Shown here: positions 8,992 through 20,186 of the stretch, in pieces
Position numbering within the stretch: the stretch's first letter is position 1
Layout of the letters: the number at the start of each line of letters is the position of its first letter
From: Methanobacterium paludis
Lineage (GTDB): Archaea; Methanobacteriota; Methanobacteria; Methanobacteriales; Methanobacteriaceae
Assembly (NCBI RefSeq): GCF_000214725.1
Contig: NC_015574.1
Span: forward strand, 124,001 to 188,000
DNA length: 64,000 nucleotides
Direction: 5' to 3'
Position numbers and translations under genes: made by a program
The notes under the pieces: model-generated
What the model was told of the DNA's origin: nothing
The model's database searches: none
The model's input: only the letters and a program-made list of their open reading frames with translations

Positions 8992-9576
8992 ATGATTTTA
9001 AACGATGCAATAGACGAAATAGTCGATAATATAAATGCTGTTTCAGCAGAACTTGACGAAGAAACCATTATGGAAATGTTAGAAATTTTAACATCATCAA
9101 AGAACGTTTTTCTCCTTGGACAGGGAAGGTCTGGTCTGGTTGCAAGGGCATTTGCAATGCGGCTCATGCACCTTGGAATGGGGGTTTACGTTGTAGGGGA
9201 AACAATAACTCCATCTATAAACGAAGAAGACTGTCTCCTTGCAATTTCAGGATCTGGAGAAACGAGTTACATTTTAAGCACTGCCAAAATCGCTAAAAAG
9301 AGAGGTGCAAAAATTGTTTCAGTAACATCCTATGATGATTCATCACTTGGAAAAATGTCAGACCTTATAATATCAATAAAAGGCCGTACAAAAATTGATT
9401 CAGAAAAAAATTATATAAAACGGCAGATAAATGGGAGACATCAATCCCTTTCGCCTCTTGGAACTTTATTCGAAGTTACAACCCTGATATTCCTTGATGG
9501 GGTTATAGCACAGCTCATGGATAGAATGGGGAAAACAGAAAATGATCTCAAACAGAGGCATACAGTCCTAGAATGA
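8992..9576 (+). CDS. hxlB: 6-phospho-3-hexuloisomerase (SIS domain)
   Basis: Interconverts arabino-3-hexulose 6-phosphate and fructose 6-phosphate. In methanogens this works in reverse of the RuMP route to make ribulose 5-phosphate, replacing the oxidative pentose pathway. 194 residues of a single SIS domain: GQGRSGLVARAFAMRL (residues 43-58) and ISGSGETSYIL (84-94) form the phosphosugar site. The start ATG follows a TATA-like box by about 70 bp. No hexulose-phosphate synthase gene is adjacent. Confidence 0.88.
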   Translation: MILNDAIDEIVDNINAVSAELDEETIMEMLEILTSSKNVFLLGQGRSGLVARAFAMRLMHLGMGVYVVGETITPSINEEDCLLAISGSGETSYILSTAKIAKKRGAKIVSVTSYDDSSLGKMSDLIISIKGRTKIDSEKNYIKRQINGRHQSLSPLGTLFEVTTLIFLDGVIAQLMDRMGKTENDLKQRHTVLE

Positions 9577-9884
9577 ATTCTGTGTAAAATACATTTACCA
9601 ATCGTGGAATTTAAGAATCAAGAAAGAGAATAGGAAAAGAATCAAAAGATAATTTATTTATAACGTTGATTAATCTGTTTTAAAGTCAATTTTTATAATT
9701 TTTTATTTTTTACAAATTTGAATTATTAGACAGCCTCTGAAATAAACAATAAAATCAACTAAATACACAAAAATCAGTACTATAAATCAGTACTATCTGA
9801 ATTTGATTTAAAATGAAATTAAATGATATTACTATTAAATTTAAAAGATTTAAAGATTATTTCCATTCTTAAATATTTCCAATT
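9577..9884. other. convergent non-coding gap hxlB/fdhD
   Basis: 308 bp of AT-rich sequence between the ends of hxlB and fdhD, presumably terminators on both strands. Short direct repeat ATCAGTACTA(T) around 9770-9790. Nothing else was recognised. Confidence 0.5.
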
Positions 9885-10637
9885 TTAAATGGATATCCTG
9901 TCTGGATGAGTGTAAATATTGAATCTATTTCCCCTTACAAAGCCTACCATTGTTACATGGGTTTCTTCAGCAACTGCAACTCCTGAAGATGTTGGGGCTG
10001 CATTGGATGCTATGATTGGAATGCCAACCCTCGCGATTTTTATGAGCATATCTGCAGGCATTCTGCCGCTGTAAACAATGAAACTCCTTGAGAAATCGCA
10101 TTTTGCAAGTGCTCCTGCACCTATGACTTTGTCAACAGCAACATGGCGACTCACATCTTCTATTGCTATGAAACTTTCAGGAGTTACAAGTCCTGCAATG
10201 TGTGTACCGCCTGTTTCCTGCCAGACCTCTGCTTTTTCGCGCAGCATGTTGAAACACTTGAATATATCCTCTTTTGCAACTTTAAAGTTTGATTCCACCT
10301 CTCCGACAAATTCTATTTTAGTTCTCCATCCTCCAAAACAGTCAGAACCCACAACGAGCTCCTTTCTGATGTCAAAGTCTGTAAGGTCGATTGTTGCTTT
10401 GATGGTGTTGGCTTTGATTGTTATATTTGTGATGTTGTCTGCAGATGTGATCAATCCTTCTCCAAGAAGGTATCCTACTGTGAATTCTTTGAGTGAATTT
10501 GGACTTATGGAAAAACGTCTGGAAACGTTTTCGTTTATCAAAAGTTCTATTTCTTCATCGTTGACTATTTTTTCTTCAATGTAAGAGGATTTTCCTTCAA
10601 CCCTTACAGCGTTCACACTTTTAAACATTTCTGTCAT
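9885..10637 (-). CDS. fdhD: formate dehydrogenase accessory sulfurtransferase FdhD
   Basis: Carries sulfur from a cysteine desulfurase to the Mo/W-bis-pterin cofactor before its insertion into formate dehydrogenase. 250 residues; the start ATG has GGAG 10 nt upstream. Family motifs VGYLLGEGLI (about 52-61), TGGTHIAGL and EDVSRHVAVDKVIG are clear. The catalytic loop is SDCFGGWR: the first Cys of the usual CxxC is kept, while the second position is Gly. It sits next to the fdh block in keeping with its role. Confidence 0.9.
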   Translation of the reverse strand: MTEMFKSVNAVRVEGKSSYIEEKIVNDEEIELLINENVSRRFSISPNSLKEFTVGYLLGEGLITSADNITNITIKANTIKATIDLTDFDIRKELVVGSDCFGGWRTKIEFVGEVESNFKVAKEDIFKCFNMLREKAEVWQETGGTHIAGLVTPESFIAIEDVSRHVAVDKVIGAGALAKCDFSRSFIVYSGRMPADMLIKIARVGIPIIASNAAPTSSGVAVAEETHVTMVGFVRGNRFNIYTHPDRISI

Positions 10638-10738
10638 GATAAATTACTCCTTATCCAAGATATTCTTCCTTATCCAAGATAATTTTGACCAAGATTTTTT
10701 ACAAGATCTCTTAATGGTTGATTACTTTATCAATCTTA

Positions 10739-11068
10739 TCATTCTTCAAAAAGGTCGTCCACCCAGGAAACTGCAGCTGCAACATTTGGGAATCCAATAG
10801 TACTTGTAAGGAGTAGTAAGGACTGATAAACTTCTTCAGGTGTTGCTCCTGCTTTCAGAGCTCTTTTTGCATGGCTGTGAACAGCCCCCTCTGATCTTAT
10901 GGCGGTTGATGCTGCAAGCTGCACTAATTGTGAAGTTTTCTCATCAATGGGTCCACTTTCTTTTGATATGATTCCAAGATTATTTAAAGCTTCACCATAC
11001 TCTTTAAACCTTTTTCTTATGCTCACATAATGTTCGGGTAAATCTTTGTTGACTTTTTTATTTAACAT
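10739..11068 (-). CDS. carboxymuconolactone decarboxylase/AhpD-like protein
   Basis: 109 residues, a single CMD domain of the alpha-helical AhpD fold. The conserved core is EGAVHSHAKRALKAGATPEEV. AhpD peroxidatic proteins carry CxxC in this helix; here the positions are not Cys, so only the Glu/His part remains and thiol peroxidase activity is unlikely. Ribosome-binding sequence GGGGGG precedes ATG. Function is unknown. It lies between fdhD and the mvhD-fdhB2-cab operon, on the same strand. Confidence 0.8.
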   Translation of the reverse strand: MLNKKVNKDLPEHYVSIRKRFKEYGEALNNLGIISKESGPIDEKTSQLVQLAASTAIRSEGAVHSHAKRALKAGATPEEVYQSLLLLTSTIGFPNVAAAVSWVDDLFEE

Positions 11069-11265
11069 AAATACCCCCCATTTCTTTAATTATAATATTC
11101 CTTTGATTGAATATATTTTTTAAGAGAGTGAGGGATATGAATATTAAACAGTATTCCTTTCCAGTGCAATTACAGATTTTATAGTTGATTTTTCCATACA
11201 GTTTAACTCTGTGAATTGTTTTTACCACTTATTATGTAAGAAAGATAAACGGGCAAGAAAAGATG

Positions 11266-11793
11266 TTAGCTGCCATCGACCAGAACCTTTAATGCACCAC
11301 TTTCTATGTCTATTATAAGTCCATGTATTGGTGCATCTTCTGGAATAAATGGAGAGTTCTTAATCTGTTCAACTGTCTGGAAAACGTTGGATTCTTCATC
11401 GTCAATAGCACCTATCCATTCTTTTAAATTTACTTTGGCTATTTCTTTAGGATCAATTCCTCTTTCTTCCATAGCAGTTTTAAGTTTTTCTGGGTTCACA
11501 TTGGCCATACCACAGTTGGTGTGGCCGATGACCATCACCTCTTCCACGCCTAAGGTGAGGATAGAAGCAGCCACGGATCGGATCACATCTTGGTCCACCA
11601 CGGTGTTACCCGCATTTTTAATTATCTTGGCATCACCCCTTTCAATACCTAAAGCGGGCTCTAAGAATCCTGTAAGCCTGGTATCCATACATGTAACAAT
11701 GCAAAGTTTCTTTTGAGGGAGATGACTCATTTTTTTAGGCTCAAATGCCTTGATAAAATCTTCGTTGGCCTTTAATATCTTGTCAATTATCAT
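11266..11793 (-). CDS. cab: beta-class carbonic anhydrase (Cab type)
   Basis: Interconverts CO2 and bicarbonate in the cytoplasm. 175 residues, close to the compact Cab enzyme of Methanothermobacter. Zinc ligands are Cys35, His91 and Cys94, and the Asp37-Arg39 dyad is in CMDTR. It starts 33 bp after fdhB2 with GGTGAT before the ATG, so it is the last gene of an mvhD-fdhB2-cab operon. Coupling to a formate dehydrogenase that produces or uses CO2 makes sense. Confidence 0.93.
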   Translation of the reverse strand: MIIDKILKANEDFIKAFEPKKMSHLPQKKLCIVTCMDTRLTGFLEPALGIERGDAKIIKNAGNTVVDQDVIRSVAASILTLGVEEVMVIGHTNCGMANVNPEKLKTAMEERGIDPKEIAKVNLKEWIGAIDDEESNVFQTVEQIKNSPFIPEDAPIHGLIIDIESGALKVLVDGS

Positions 11794-11826
11794 AATATCA
11801 CCAAAAAATAAATGAGAGTGAGCAAA

Positions 11827-13026
11827 TTACTCCTCACTTGGTTCTTTATCAACTATGGAGAGTGGTGGTTTTTGAGTTACATCCATTCCGGTACGATAAC
11901 TAAAGACATCTTGCAGTTGACGGTTAAGTTTATGGTAGATTTTGGTTAGTGGTATTTCTGCAGGGCATACTTCTTGGCATTGCCCACAGTTGGTACATGA
12001 ATCAACTATATGGATTAACCTTACCCAGTGGAACATGGGTGATGGTGGTATCACACCTTTGGGTGCCCATAATGGGGAATCTGATTCTATAGCACACTCT
12101 TTGCAGAAACAAAGAGGACAAGCCTCTCGGCAGCCGTAGCATTTGATGCATTTACTGAACTCATCCATGTATTGGTCAATGTCCATGAGTTCATTTTCTT
12201 GGTTGAAATCTTTGGATTGCCATTTTTTGGCCAGCTTGACCATGATTTTGTCGATATTTGCTCGGATTTCCACACCTTTAGGCTCTGGATCTTTAGTCCT
12301 TAAAGCTCCTGCTTTTATGGTTTTGTCCAGAATATCTGCACCTTTGTCTGTTAATACTTCTATAAATGTGGCTTTTCCAGATAATGGTCCTATAACTCCC
12401 CAGTTTCCTAAAGCCAGGTCTGCCATTCGAGGTATGTTTATTTCGCACCGTCTACAATTGGTTCTCCGTCCGTATCCTGCTTCTTCCAGTTCGTCTATAT
12501 CTATTTCCTGTTCTTCGTGGTCTTTTGTTCCGATTATGAGTTTTCCTTTGGCAATTTCTTCTTTTATTACGTCATCTGGGTCGATTTTATAGAATTTTTC
12601 GATCATTTCTCTGGCTTTCACAGGAGGCATGGTTCCTCCACAGTTAACCCCCACCATTACCAATTTGTTGTTATCAACTCTTTTCCTCTTTATAAGTTCC
12701 ACTATGCTCATGGCATCGCATGGTTTGACAGTGACAGCGATTTTCATGTCTTTAGATCCGTTGAGGTATTTTTCTAGTGGTTTGGCAATGTTGAGGGTTC
12801 CGCAGTGTAAGGAACCACCAGTTTCGATTATTTTTTTAGGGTCGTTGACTAGAGTAGGAACTGCGTCGTAGATGTCTGAACCTTTTTTGACGGCTAGAAC
12901 CGCATCAACTATACTATCTTCTAAAAGAAATTTGAGTATGGAGGTCACGGCTCCTCCGCATTCTCCATTATTCACTATTTCTTCGTTTGGAGACCATGCA
13001 TAGTACATGTCATTTACTTGAACCAT
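11827..13026 (-). CDS. fdhB: formate dehydrogenase beta subunit, second copy (FdhB2)
   Basis: F420-reducing, FAD and Fe-S subunit of the FrhB/FdhB family. The start is ATG at 13026 (MVQVNDMYYA), which has GGAGTGAT upstream and matches the start of FdhB1; the longer ORF to 13074 overlaps mvhD and is not used. The FdhB core includes VTVKPCDAM, VGVNCGGTMPP and GRRTNCRRCEINIPRMADLALGNWG. Two C-terminal [4Fe-4S] motifs follow (CIKCYGCREACPLC and CTNCGQCQEVCPAE). It is a clear paralog of the adjacent FdhB1, but it pairs with mvhD and cab instead of an fdhA. Confidence 0.9.
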   Translation of the reverse strand: MVQVNDMYYAWSPNEEIVNNGECGGAVTSILKFLLEDSIVDAVLAVKKGSDIYDAVPTLVNDPKKIIETGGSLHCGTLNIAKPLEKYLNGSKDMKIAVTVKPCDAMSIVELIKRKRVDNNKLVMVGVNCGGTMPPVKAREMIEKFYKIDPDDVIKEEIAKGKLIIGTKDHEEQEIDIDELEEAGYGRRTNCRRCEINIPRMADLALGNWGVIGPLSGKATFIEVLTDKGADILDKTIKAGALRTKDPEPKGVEIRANIDKIMVKLAKKWQSKDFNQENELMDIDQYMDEFSKCIKCYGCREACPLCFCKECAIESDSPLWAPKGVIPPSPMFHWVRLIHIVDSCTNCGQCQEVCPAEIPLTKIYHKLNRQLQDVFSYRTGMDVTQKPPLSIVDKEPSEE

Positions 13027-13030
13027 ATGA

Positions 13031-13456
13031 TCACTCCATTTTAGCCTTTTTATGTCTCCAAGAAAAAGGACCAAGTTCTTTTACTTGTTCACTCACTTTC
13101 TTCATGGTGTTAGCAAATTTTTCTCCTTCTGATGCAGATATCCATTCTAAGTAAAATCTACCTTCACTGATTCCCAAGCTTTTCATGATGGTTTTCAAAG
13201 CTGTCATCCTACGATCACAAGCGTAATTACCCCTATCATAATGACAATCTCCAAAGTGGCATCCTGCAACCATAACGCCATCTGCACCATCATCGAATGA
13301 TTTTAAGATGAAAAGTGGATTTATCCTACCAGAGCACATAACTCTGATAATACGGACGTTAGGGGGATACTGCATCCTTGCTGTACCTGCAGTATCGGCC
13401 CCTCCATAGGAACACCAGTTACAACAAAAGACTATTATTTTAGGATTCCATTCCAT
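13031..13456 (-). CDS. mvhD: MvhD-type [2Fe-2S] electron-transfer subunit
   Basis: 141 residues with the MvhD/FlpD signature: CCNWCSYGGAD near the N-terminus, RVMCSGRI and GCHFGDCHYDRGNY. These cysteines bind the iron-sulfur cluster that passes electrons to heterodisulfide reductase (HdrABC). Its stop codon overlaps the Shine-Dalgarno of fdhB2, so the two are tightly coupled. Known Fdh-MvhD-Hdr complexes support a role delivering formate electrons to HdrA for electron bifurcation. Confidence 0.9.
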   Translation of the reverse strand: MEWNPKIIVFCCNWCSYGGADTAGTARMQYPPNVRIIRVMCSGRINPLFILKSFDDGADGVMVAGCHFGDCHYDRGNYACDRRMTALKTIMKSLGISEGRFYLEWISASEGEKFANTMKKVSEQVKELGPFSWRHKKAKME

Positions 13457-13811
13457 ATTTTATTCTCCCAATTAACTTTGACTGATCTTTCTTTTTTCCA
13501 CTGGAGAATTATGGTAAACCACATTTTGTAAAAATTAAGTTTTGATTTAGCCCGATCCTGTTTATGCCCATAATCACTACATTCATTTTATATGTTATCC
13601 CCAATGAATCCAAAAAACTTCAAAAACTTCAAAAATTAACAGTAAACCACATTTTTGGAAATTCAGGCCATAATTACAGAGGTGATTTTGAGCGATAATC
13701 ATCCTTAATTAGACCTTCATTTTGTTAGTGGTTTACTGAATTTTGATACTGTGTCTTAGACATGCTAAAGAACTGATAAAACAGTACATGAATAATTAAG
13801 TAGATTTCACC
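13457..13811. promoter_or_regulatory. leader of mvhD operon with GTAAACCAC repeats
   Basis: 355-bp gap. The 9-mer GTAAACCAC occurs twice directly (13514-13522, 13642-13650) and once inverted (13728-13736). The two direct copies sit in a longer similar block with CACATTTT. They are candidate binding sites controlling mvhD-fdhB2-cab. No ORF was seen. Confidence 0.45.
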
Positions 13812-15007
13812 TTATTTTTCAGACGAGAAATATGCAATAGGTGGTTTTCCTTCTCCAACTCCTTTGGTGTATCCAAAAGTGTTCTTTATTTTAGTGTTTA
13901 CCTCATGCCAGATTTTGGCTAGTGGTATTTCTGCAGGGCAAACTTCTTCACATTGTCCACAGTTTGTACAAGATTCTACCATGTGAAGCATTCTTTCCAT
14001 GTGGAACATTGGTGATGGTGGAAGTTCTCCTTTAGTCAACCAGTCCGGACCATTGTTAGCCTCTAGACAGCAGTCTTCACAGTAACATATTGGGCAAGCT
14101 TCTCTGCATCCATAACATTTCAGGCATCTTGAGAAATCGTCCTTGTATCCTGTGAGAACGGATAGGATTTCACGGCCGGCAACGTCTTCCCAGTCTTTGT
14201 TTTGCCATTTGTCTGCGAGTTTAACCATCGCTCCGTCGATTTTTTCCCTTATTTCAATTCCTTTTGGTATTGGGGCTTCCAAATCTAATACTCCTGCTTC
14301 TTTGGCTTTTTCGAGAACTTCGGCACCTTTAGGAGAGCAAACTTCGATAAACGTTGCTTTTCCAGCAAGAGGTCCTATAACTCCCCAGTTACCACATGCG
14401 AGATCTGCCATTCTTGGAATGTTGACTTCGCATCTTCTGCAGTTGGTTCTTCTACCGAATCCTTCGTCTTCCAATACGTCTATTGGAATTTCTTTTTCGG
14501 TACCATCTTCAGTTTCCACAATAAGTTTACCTTTGGCAATTTCTTCCTTGACAACAGAGTCCGGATCAACTTCGTAGAATTTTTCCATCATCTGACGGCC
14601 TTTAACTGGAGGCATGGTTCCTCCACAGTTTAAACCGACCATTATCACGTTGTCTGCGTTGACTTTTTCTCTTTTCATGAGTTCAACCATAGTCATTGCA
14701 TCGCATGGTTTGACAGTGACGGCAATTTTCATGTCCTGAGCACCGTTAAGGTAGCGGGTAACTACTTTGGCAAGGTTGAGTGTTCCAAAGTGGAGAGAAC
14801 CAGCAGCCCCTACAACTTTCTCAGGATCTTCTATCAGTATTGGAACCGCATCATAAAGGTCTGAACCTTCTTCTACGGCTAGAACGGCATCTACAATTCC
14901 CTCTGAGAGTAAGAATTTCAGAAGTGTTGTAACTGCACCACCGTACTCTCCAGCTTCGGCAATTTCTGCATCAGAAGATTTTGCGTAGAACATGTCGTTT
15001 GCTTTGA

Positions 15008-15011
<4 letters not shown>
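13812..15011 (-). CDS. fdhB: formate dehydrogenase beta subunit FdhB1
   Basis: Passes electrons from FdhA to coenzyme F420 through FAD and Fe-S clusters. 399 residues. FrhB-type F420/FAD region with VTVKPCDAM, VGLNCGGTMPP and GRRTNCRRCEVNIPRMADLACGNWG; C-terminal clusters CLKCYGCREACPIC and CTNCGQCEEVCPAE. Its ATG overlaps the fdhA stop (ATGA, 15008-15011) with GGAGGG upstream, a typical translationally coupled fdhAB pair. Confidence 0.95.
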
Positions 15012-17062
<2,051 letters not shown>

Positions 17063-17074
17063 ATTTTTATCTCC

Positions 17075-17445
17075 TCATTTTTTTTGCAAATCATACATTG
17101 AATCATATTTGAAATCTTTCTCTTTTTCAATCGAAGAAAATAAAAATGAAAGATATGAAGATTTCACAAACCTTACCAATTTTCCAACAATTAAACTTTC
17201 GCTGTTCTTCTCAGGAATGTCCACCATTAGATACATGTACGGATATTTGCTCCACCAGATGATGTTACTTAATTTAGCAGGGATCATGTTGTTTATAAGA
17301 ACTGTCCAGTACTCCACTCAGGAATATTTCTGACAGGTATAAAGAACATGTTTGCAACAACGTGTTCATCTGATGGCACGAAAGCCATTATTGGGACCAT
17401 ATTCCGATACTTTACCAACAATGTTATATCCGACCTCCTTCAATC
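17075..17445 (-). pseudogene. fdhC: remnant of formate transporter gene fdhC
   Basis: Reading the minus strand just upstream of fdhA gives FdhC/FNT-like pieces in different frames. First VGYNIVGKVSEYGP (ending about 17393); then, from 17400, MVPIMAFVPSDEHVVANMFF IPV, with a stop at 17293; then, from 17317, EYWTVLINNMIPAKLSNII and a PYMYLM segment. FNT proteins have the same order: PIMAFV...VANMFFIP...NNMIP.TLGNIIGG. At least two frame changes and Gly-to-Trp-type damage separate the pieces, and the N-terminal two thirds are missing. In related methanogens fdhC precedes fdhA, which is this position. The call is from remembered family motifs, not an alignment. Confidence 0.7.
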
Positions 17446-18086
17446 TTCAATTAGATTTTCTATTTTTTTACCCGAATATAACATGGATATTATATGGATC
17501 TGGCTATGATCAATCTATCATGATCTTTCAGTAACTAATTTTTATTACAATGGATTAGGCACTGTTTTTTGGGATAATTAATCAAATCCTCCATGAATGT
17601 TCATGATATATTGGATATGAATGCTCTCCTAATAAGTAATATATAAATTTTTATGAAAAGAACCATTCCGAAAGGTTTATATCCGTTATGCAGGTTTCAG
17701 CATATAGATCATAAAAAGAACCAGATAATCAGGGGTTTAATCTGTTTATTAGGGATTAATATAATTCTTTAGAAGTAGTTTAACCAAATAATCCCTGGAG
17801 AATTCACTGAGAAAAGTAGAATATTCCTTGTCTTGCAGTGTTGAAATTATCGAAATGTACTATTTTACAACACGGATAATTTTTTTTAAAACAACCCATA
17901 ACAAAGAGGAACCCAATTGAAGGGGCATATGGTGGACGAGTATTAAAACACCGCTTATTATCGTATTTATCTTTAAAATAATGTTAAAAACCTTACATGG
18001 AAGGATATGTAGTGTGGAGAGATTATTGATATGTTTATTTTAAGCAAGTTTAATTAGAAAAGATAGTTTAGACCCTTGCATGGTAT
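17446..18086. other. 641-bp non-coding region upstream of fdh
   Basis: A minus-strand TATA-like box at 17641-17650 could serve the fdh transcript. A plus-strand BRE/TATA-like motif (CCGAAAGGTTTATATCC, 17668-17684) faces away with no gene in front of it. A half operator CGAAATG is at 17851-17857. No intact ORF and no trace of the fdhC N-terminus were recognised. Confidence 0.5.
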
Positions 18087-18971
18087 TCAGTTCATAAAAT
18101 CATTTTCTATGTTTAAAATATCGGTTTTTGTTACAATTCCGATGGGCTTTTCATTTTCATCAACTACAATAAGACGCCCAATTTTATTTTTGTTCATGAT
18201 TTTAATGGCTTCTGGAATCATCACATCCCTTTTCACGGTTATTATGTACTTTGACATCAGTTTTGTTATTTTAAGATCTTTTTCTTCATTGGCAATTGCC
18301 TTTGTGATGTCAGTAAGCGTTAGAATTCCGACAACATCCGGACCTTCAATTACAGGTGCCCCACCTATTCCGTTATTTGATAAAATCCATGCTGCTTCTT
18401 TTATATCCATATGAGGTTCTAATGTTATGAGATTTTGGCTAGCAATTTCTATCACAGATTTGTTGGGGGTACTTTGTATATTCTTAATATTTAAAAGCAA
18501 AATGTTATCAGTGTCGTCTCTTCCAACAATAGTGCCATTCAACACAAGCTTATTAATAGGAGTTGGACCTACTATGATCTTATCTCCAAGATTGAGTTGC
18601 TTTATATTACCCATTACTTTTATTATAGCTTCACATCCTCCAGGGTGATGAATGCTTACAAATTCTATTTTAGTGACAGTTAAATTTTCTAATTTTTTTC
18701 CTTTTTTAAATAGGGGTACTGTTGCTTCTTCATCAGCTATGTTAATGTTTAAAGCATGATAAGCTTTTATAGTTGGTTTATATCCTCCTCTGGGACCTGG
18801 AATGCCTTTTACAAGGCCTAAACTCCTTAAATATTGCATTTGATTCCTTATGGTTCCAGGGTTACGGTTCATAACCAAGGCAATTTCTTCCCCTTTAACA
18901 GGCCGGTAATTTAATTTCTTGTAAAGATCAATCAAAATTTGTAAGATCTCTTTTTGGACTGATGTGAACAT
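18087..18971 (-). CDS. HTH regulator with two CBS domains
   Basis: 294 residues. N-terminal winged HTH (about 1-70: YRPVKGEEIALVMNRNPGTIRNQMQYLRSLGLVKGIPGPRGGYKPT), a middle beta-rich domain (75-160), and a C-terminal CBS pair (about 170-290) with GIGGAPVIEGPDVVGILTLTDI and IGRLIVVDENEKPIGIVTKTDI. CBS pairs usually sense adenine nucleotides or SAM, so it could tie transcription to energy state. It is transcribed toward the fdh block with a TATA box near 19046-19057. Target genes are unknown; fdh is the nearest candidate. Confidence 0.8.
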   Translation of the reverse strand: MFTSVQKEILQILIDLYKKLNYRPVKGEEIALVMNRNPGTIRNQMQYLRSLGLVKGIPGPRGGYKPTIKAYHALNINIADEEATVPLFKKGKKLENLTVTKIEFVSIHHPGGCEAIIKVMGNIKQLNLGDKIIVGPTPINKLVLNGTIVGRDDTDNILLLNIKNIQSTPNKSVIEIASQNLITLEPHMDIKEAAWILSNNGIGGAPVIEGPDVVGILTLTDITKAIANEEKDLKITKLMSKYIITVKRDVMIPEAIKIMNKNKIGRLIVVDENEKPIGIVTKTDILNIENDFMN

Positions 18972-19181
18972 ATTAAATCACCCTGAACAAGCTGTTATAA
19001 TGTTATTGTGAATATTTAATGATTTAATAAATAGATAAATATTATGATATATATAAATTCTTCCGACTTTGGAATTAGTTGGTTGATGAATGATATTTTT
19101 TTTGTTACTGTAAAAATGAATGAAATAAAAGACTCAAAAATGAAAAAAATATAAGCTCAACTTAAAAAATCTAAAAATAAA

Positions 19182-20186
19182 TTATCCAGATGAATCACAT
19201 GTATCTTCATTAGAATCGGCATAAAATGGTTCTCTATTGTTTATTGCTTCTAAAAATACTTTTTTAAGTTCTTTATCAGAATAACCATTGTGCATGGGTT
19301 TTACAATGTCAACCAAATTGTCATTTCTAAGTAGGCACGGTTTTATCTTTCCATCAGGGGTTATCCTCAGTCTGGTGCAGTTTTTGCAAAATTGGGTATT
19401 GTCCATGGGCCGCACAACTTCGATTTCACCACCATCAACGAAATATTTCTTTCTGTCCTGCATAAAACGTCTTTTTTTAACCTTTGTTGAAATTTCAGCA
19501 AGTTCTCCTTCAAGTTCCCCCATATCGTAATGGTATTCATTGAGAAATTCTGATTCTTCACAGTTTTCGGTTTTTAAAAGCTCTATAAGCTGTAAAACAA
19601 CCCCATTTTCCTTGCAGAACTGGAACATATCCCATATCTCATGGTCGTTTATTCCCTTCATCACAACCATGTTCACTTTAACCGGGTTGAGCCCTGCATC
19701 AATTGCTTTTTTTATCCCATCTCTTGCAAATTCCATGTAATCTCTCCTGGTTATGAAGAGGTAGGTTTCAGGGTTCAGGGTGTCAAAGCTAACATTAACC
19801 CGGTTTAAACCTGCTTTAAAAAGATCTTCTGCCAGCTTACCTAAAAGAACTCCATTGGTTGTGATTGAGATGTCCCGAAAGCCCACTGAAGCTATCCTGC
19901 GCACAATCTCAATTATATCATTTCTTACAAGGGGTTCTCCTCCAGATAGCCTTATCTTTTCTATACCCAGTTCCTTGGCAACTCTAACAATTCTTTCCAT
20001 TTCCTCTGCTGTCATTTCATAGGCCCGGGGTACCATGCCGTCATGATGGCAGTAGAAACACTTCACGTTGCAACGGTTGGTTATGGAGATTCTCAGTGAT
20101 ATCAAGGGTCTTTTAAAATTATCCTGTATTTTATCCTTAAATTCACCCTCAATCCTGTTTAGGGGTTTATTCTTTCCTAAATTCAT
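19182..20186 (-). CDS. moaA: GTP 3',8-cyclase MoaA
   Basis: Radical SAM enzyme for the first step of molybdopterin synthesis. 334 residues. N-terminal SAM cluster Cys39, Cys43, Cys46 (CNVKCFYC), and a C-terminal GTP-binding cluster from FCKNCTRLRITPDGKIKPCL. The usual C-terminal double-Gly is not exact: the protein ends DSSG, but the final Gly is kept. The start overlaps the mobB end by 20 bp, so mobB-moaA is an operon. Confidence 0.94.
   Translation of the reverse strand: MNLGKNKPLNRIEGEFKDKIQDNFKRPLISLRISITNRCNVKCFYCHHDGMVPRAYEMTAEEMERIVRVAKELGIEKIRLSGGEPLVRNDIIEIVRRIASVGFRDISITTNGVLLGKLAEDLFKAGLNRVNVSFDTLNPETYLFITRRDYMEFARDGIKKAIDAGLNPVKVNMVVMKGINDHEIWDMFQFCKENGVVLQLIELLKTENCEESEFLNEYHYDMGELEGELAEISTKVKKRRFMQDRKKYFVDGGEIEVVRPMDNTQFCKNCTRLRITPDGKIKPCLLRNDNLVDIVKPMHNGYSDKELKKVFLEAINNREPFYADSNEDTCDSSG

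Noticed and set aside
8931..9167. Minus-strand ORF over the hxlB start
   Set aside because: Antisense shadow of hxlB, no SD.
13027..13074. Longer N-terminus for fdhB2
   Set aside because: It overlaps mvhD; the ATG at 13026 has a good SD and matches FdhB1.
17109..17534. Plus-strand ORFs of 60-74 codons
   Set aside because: They are antisense to the fdhC remnant and its leader, have no SD and no family features.
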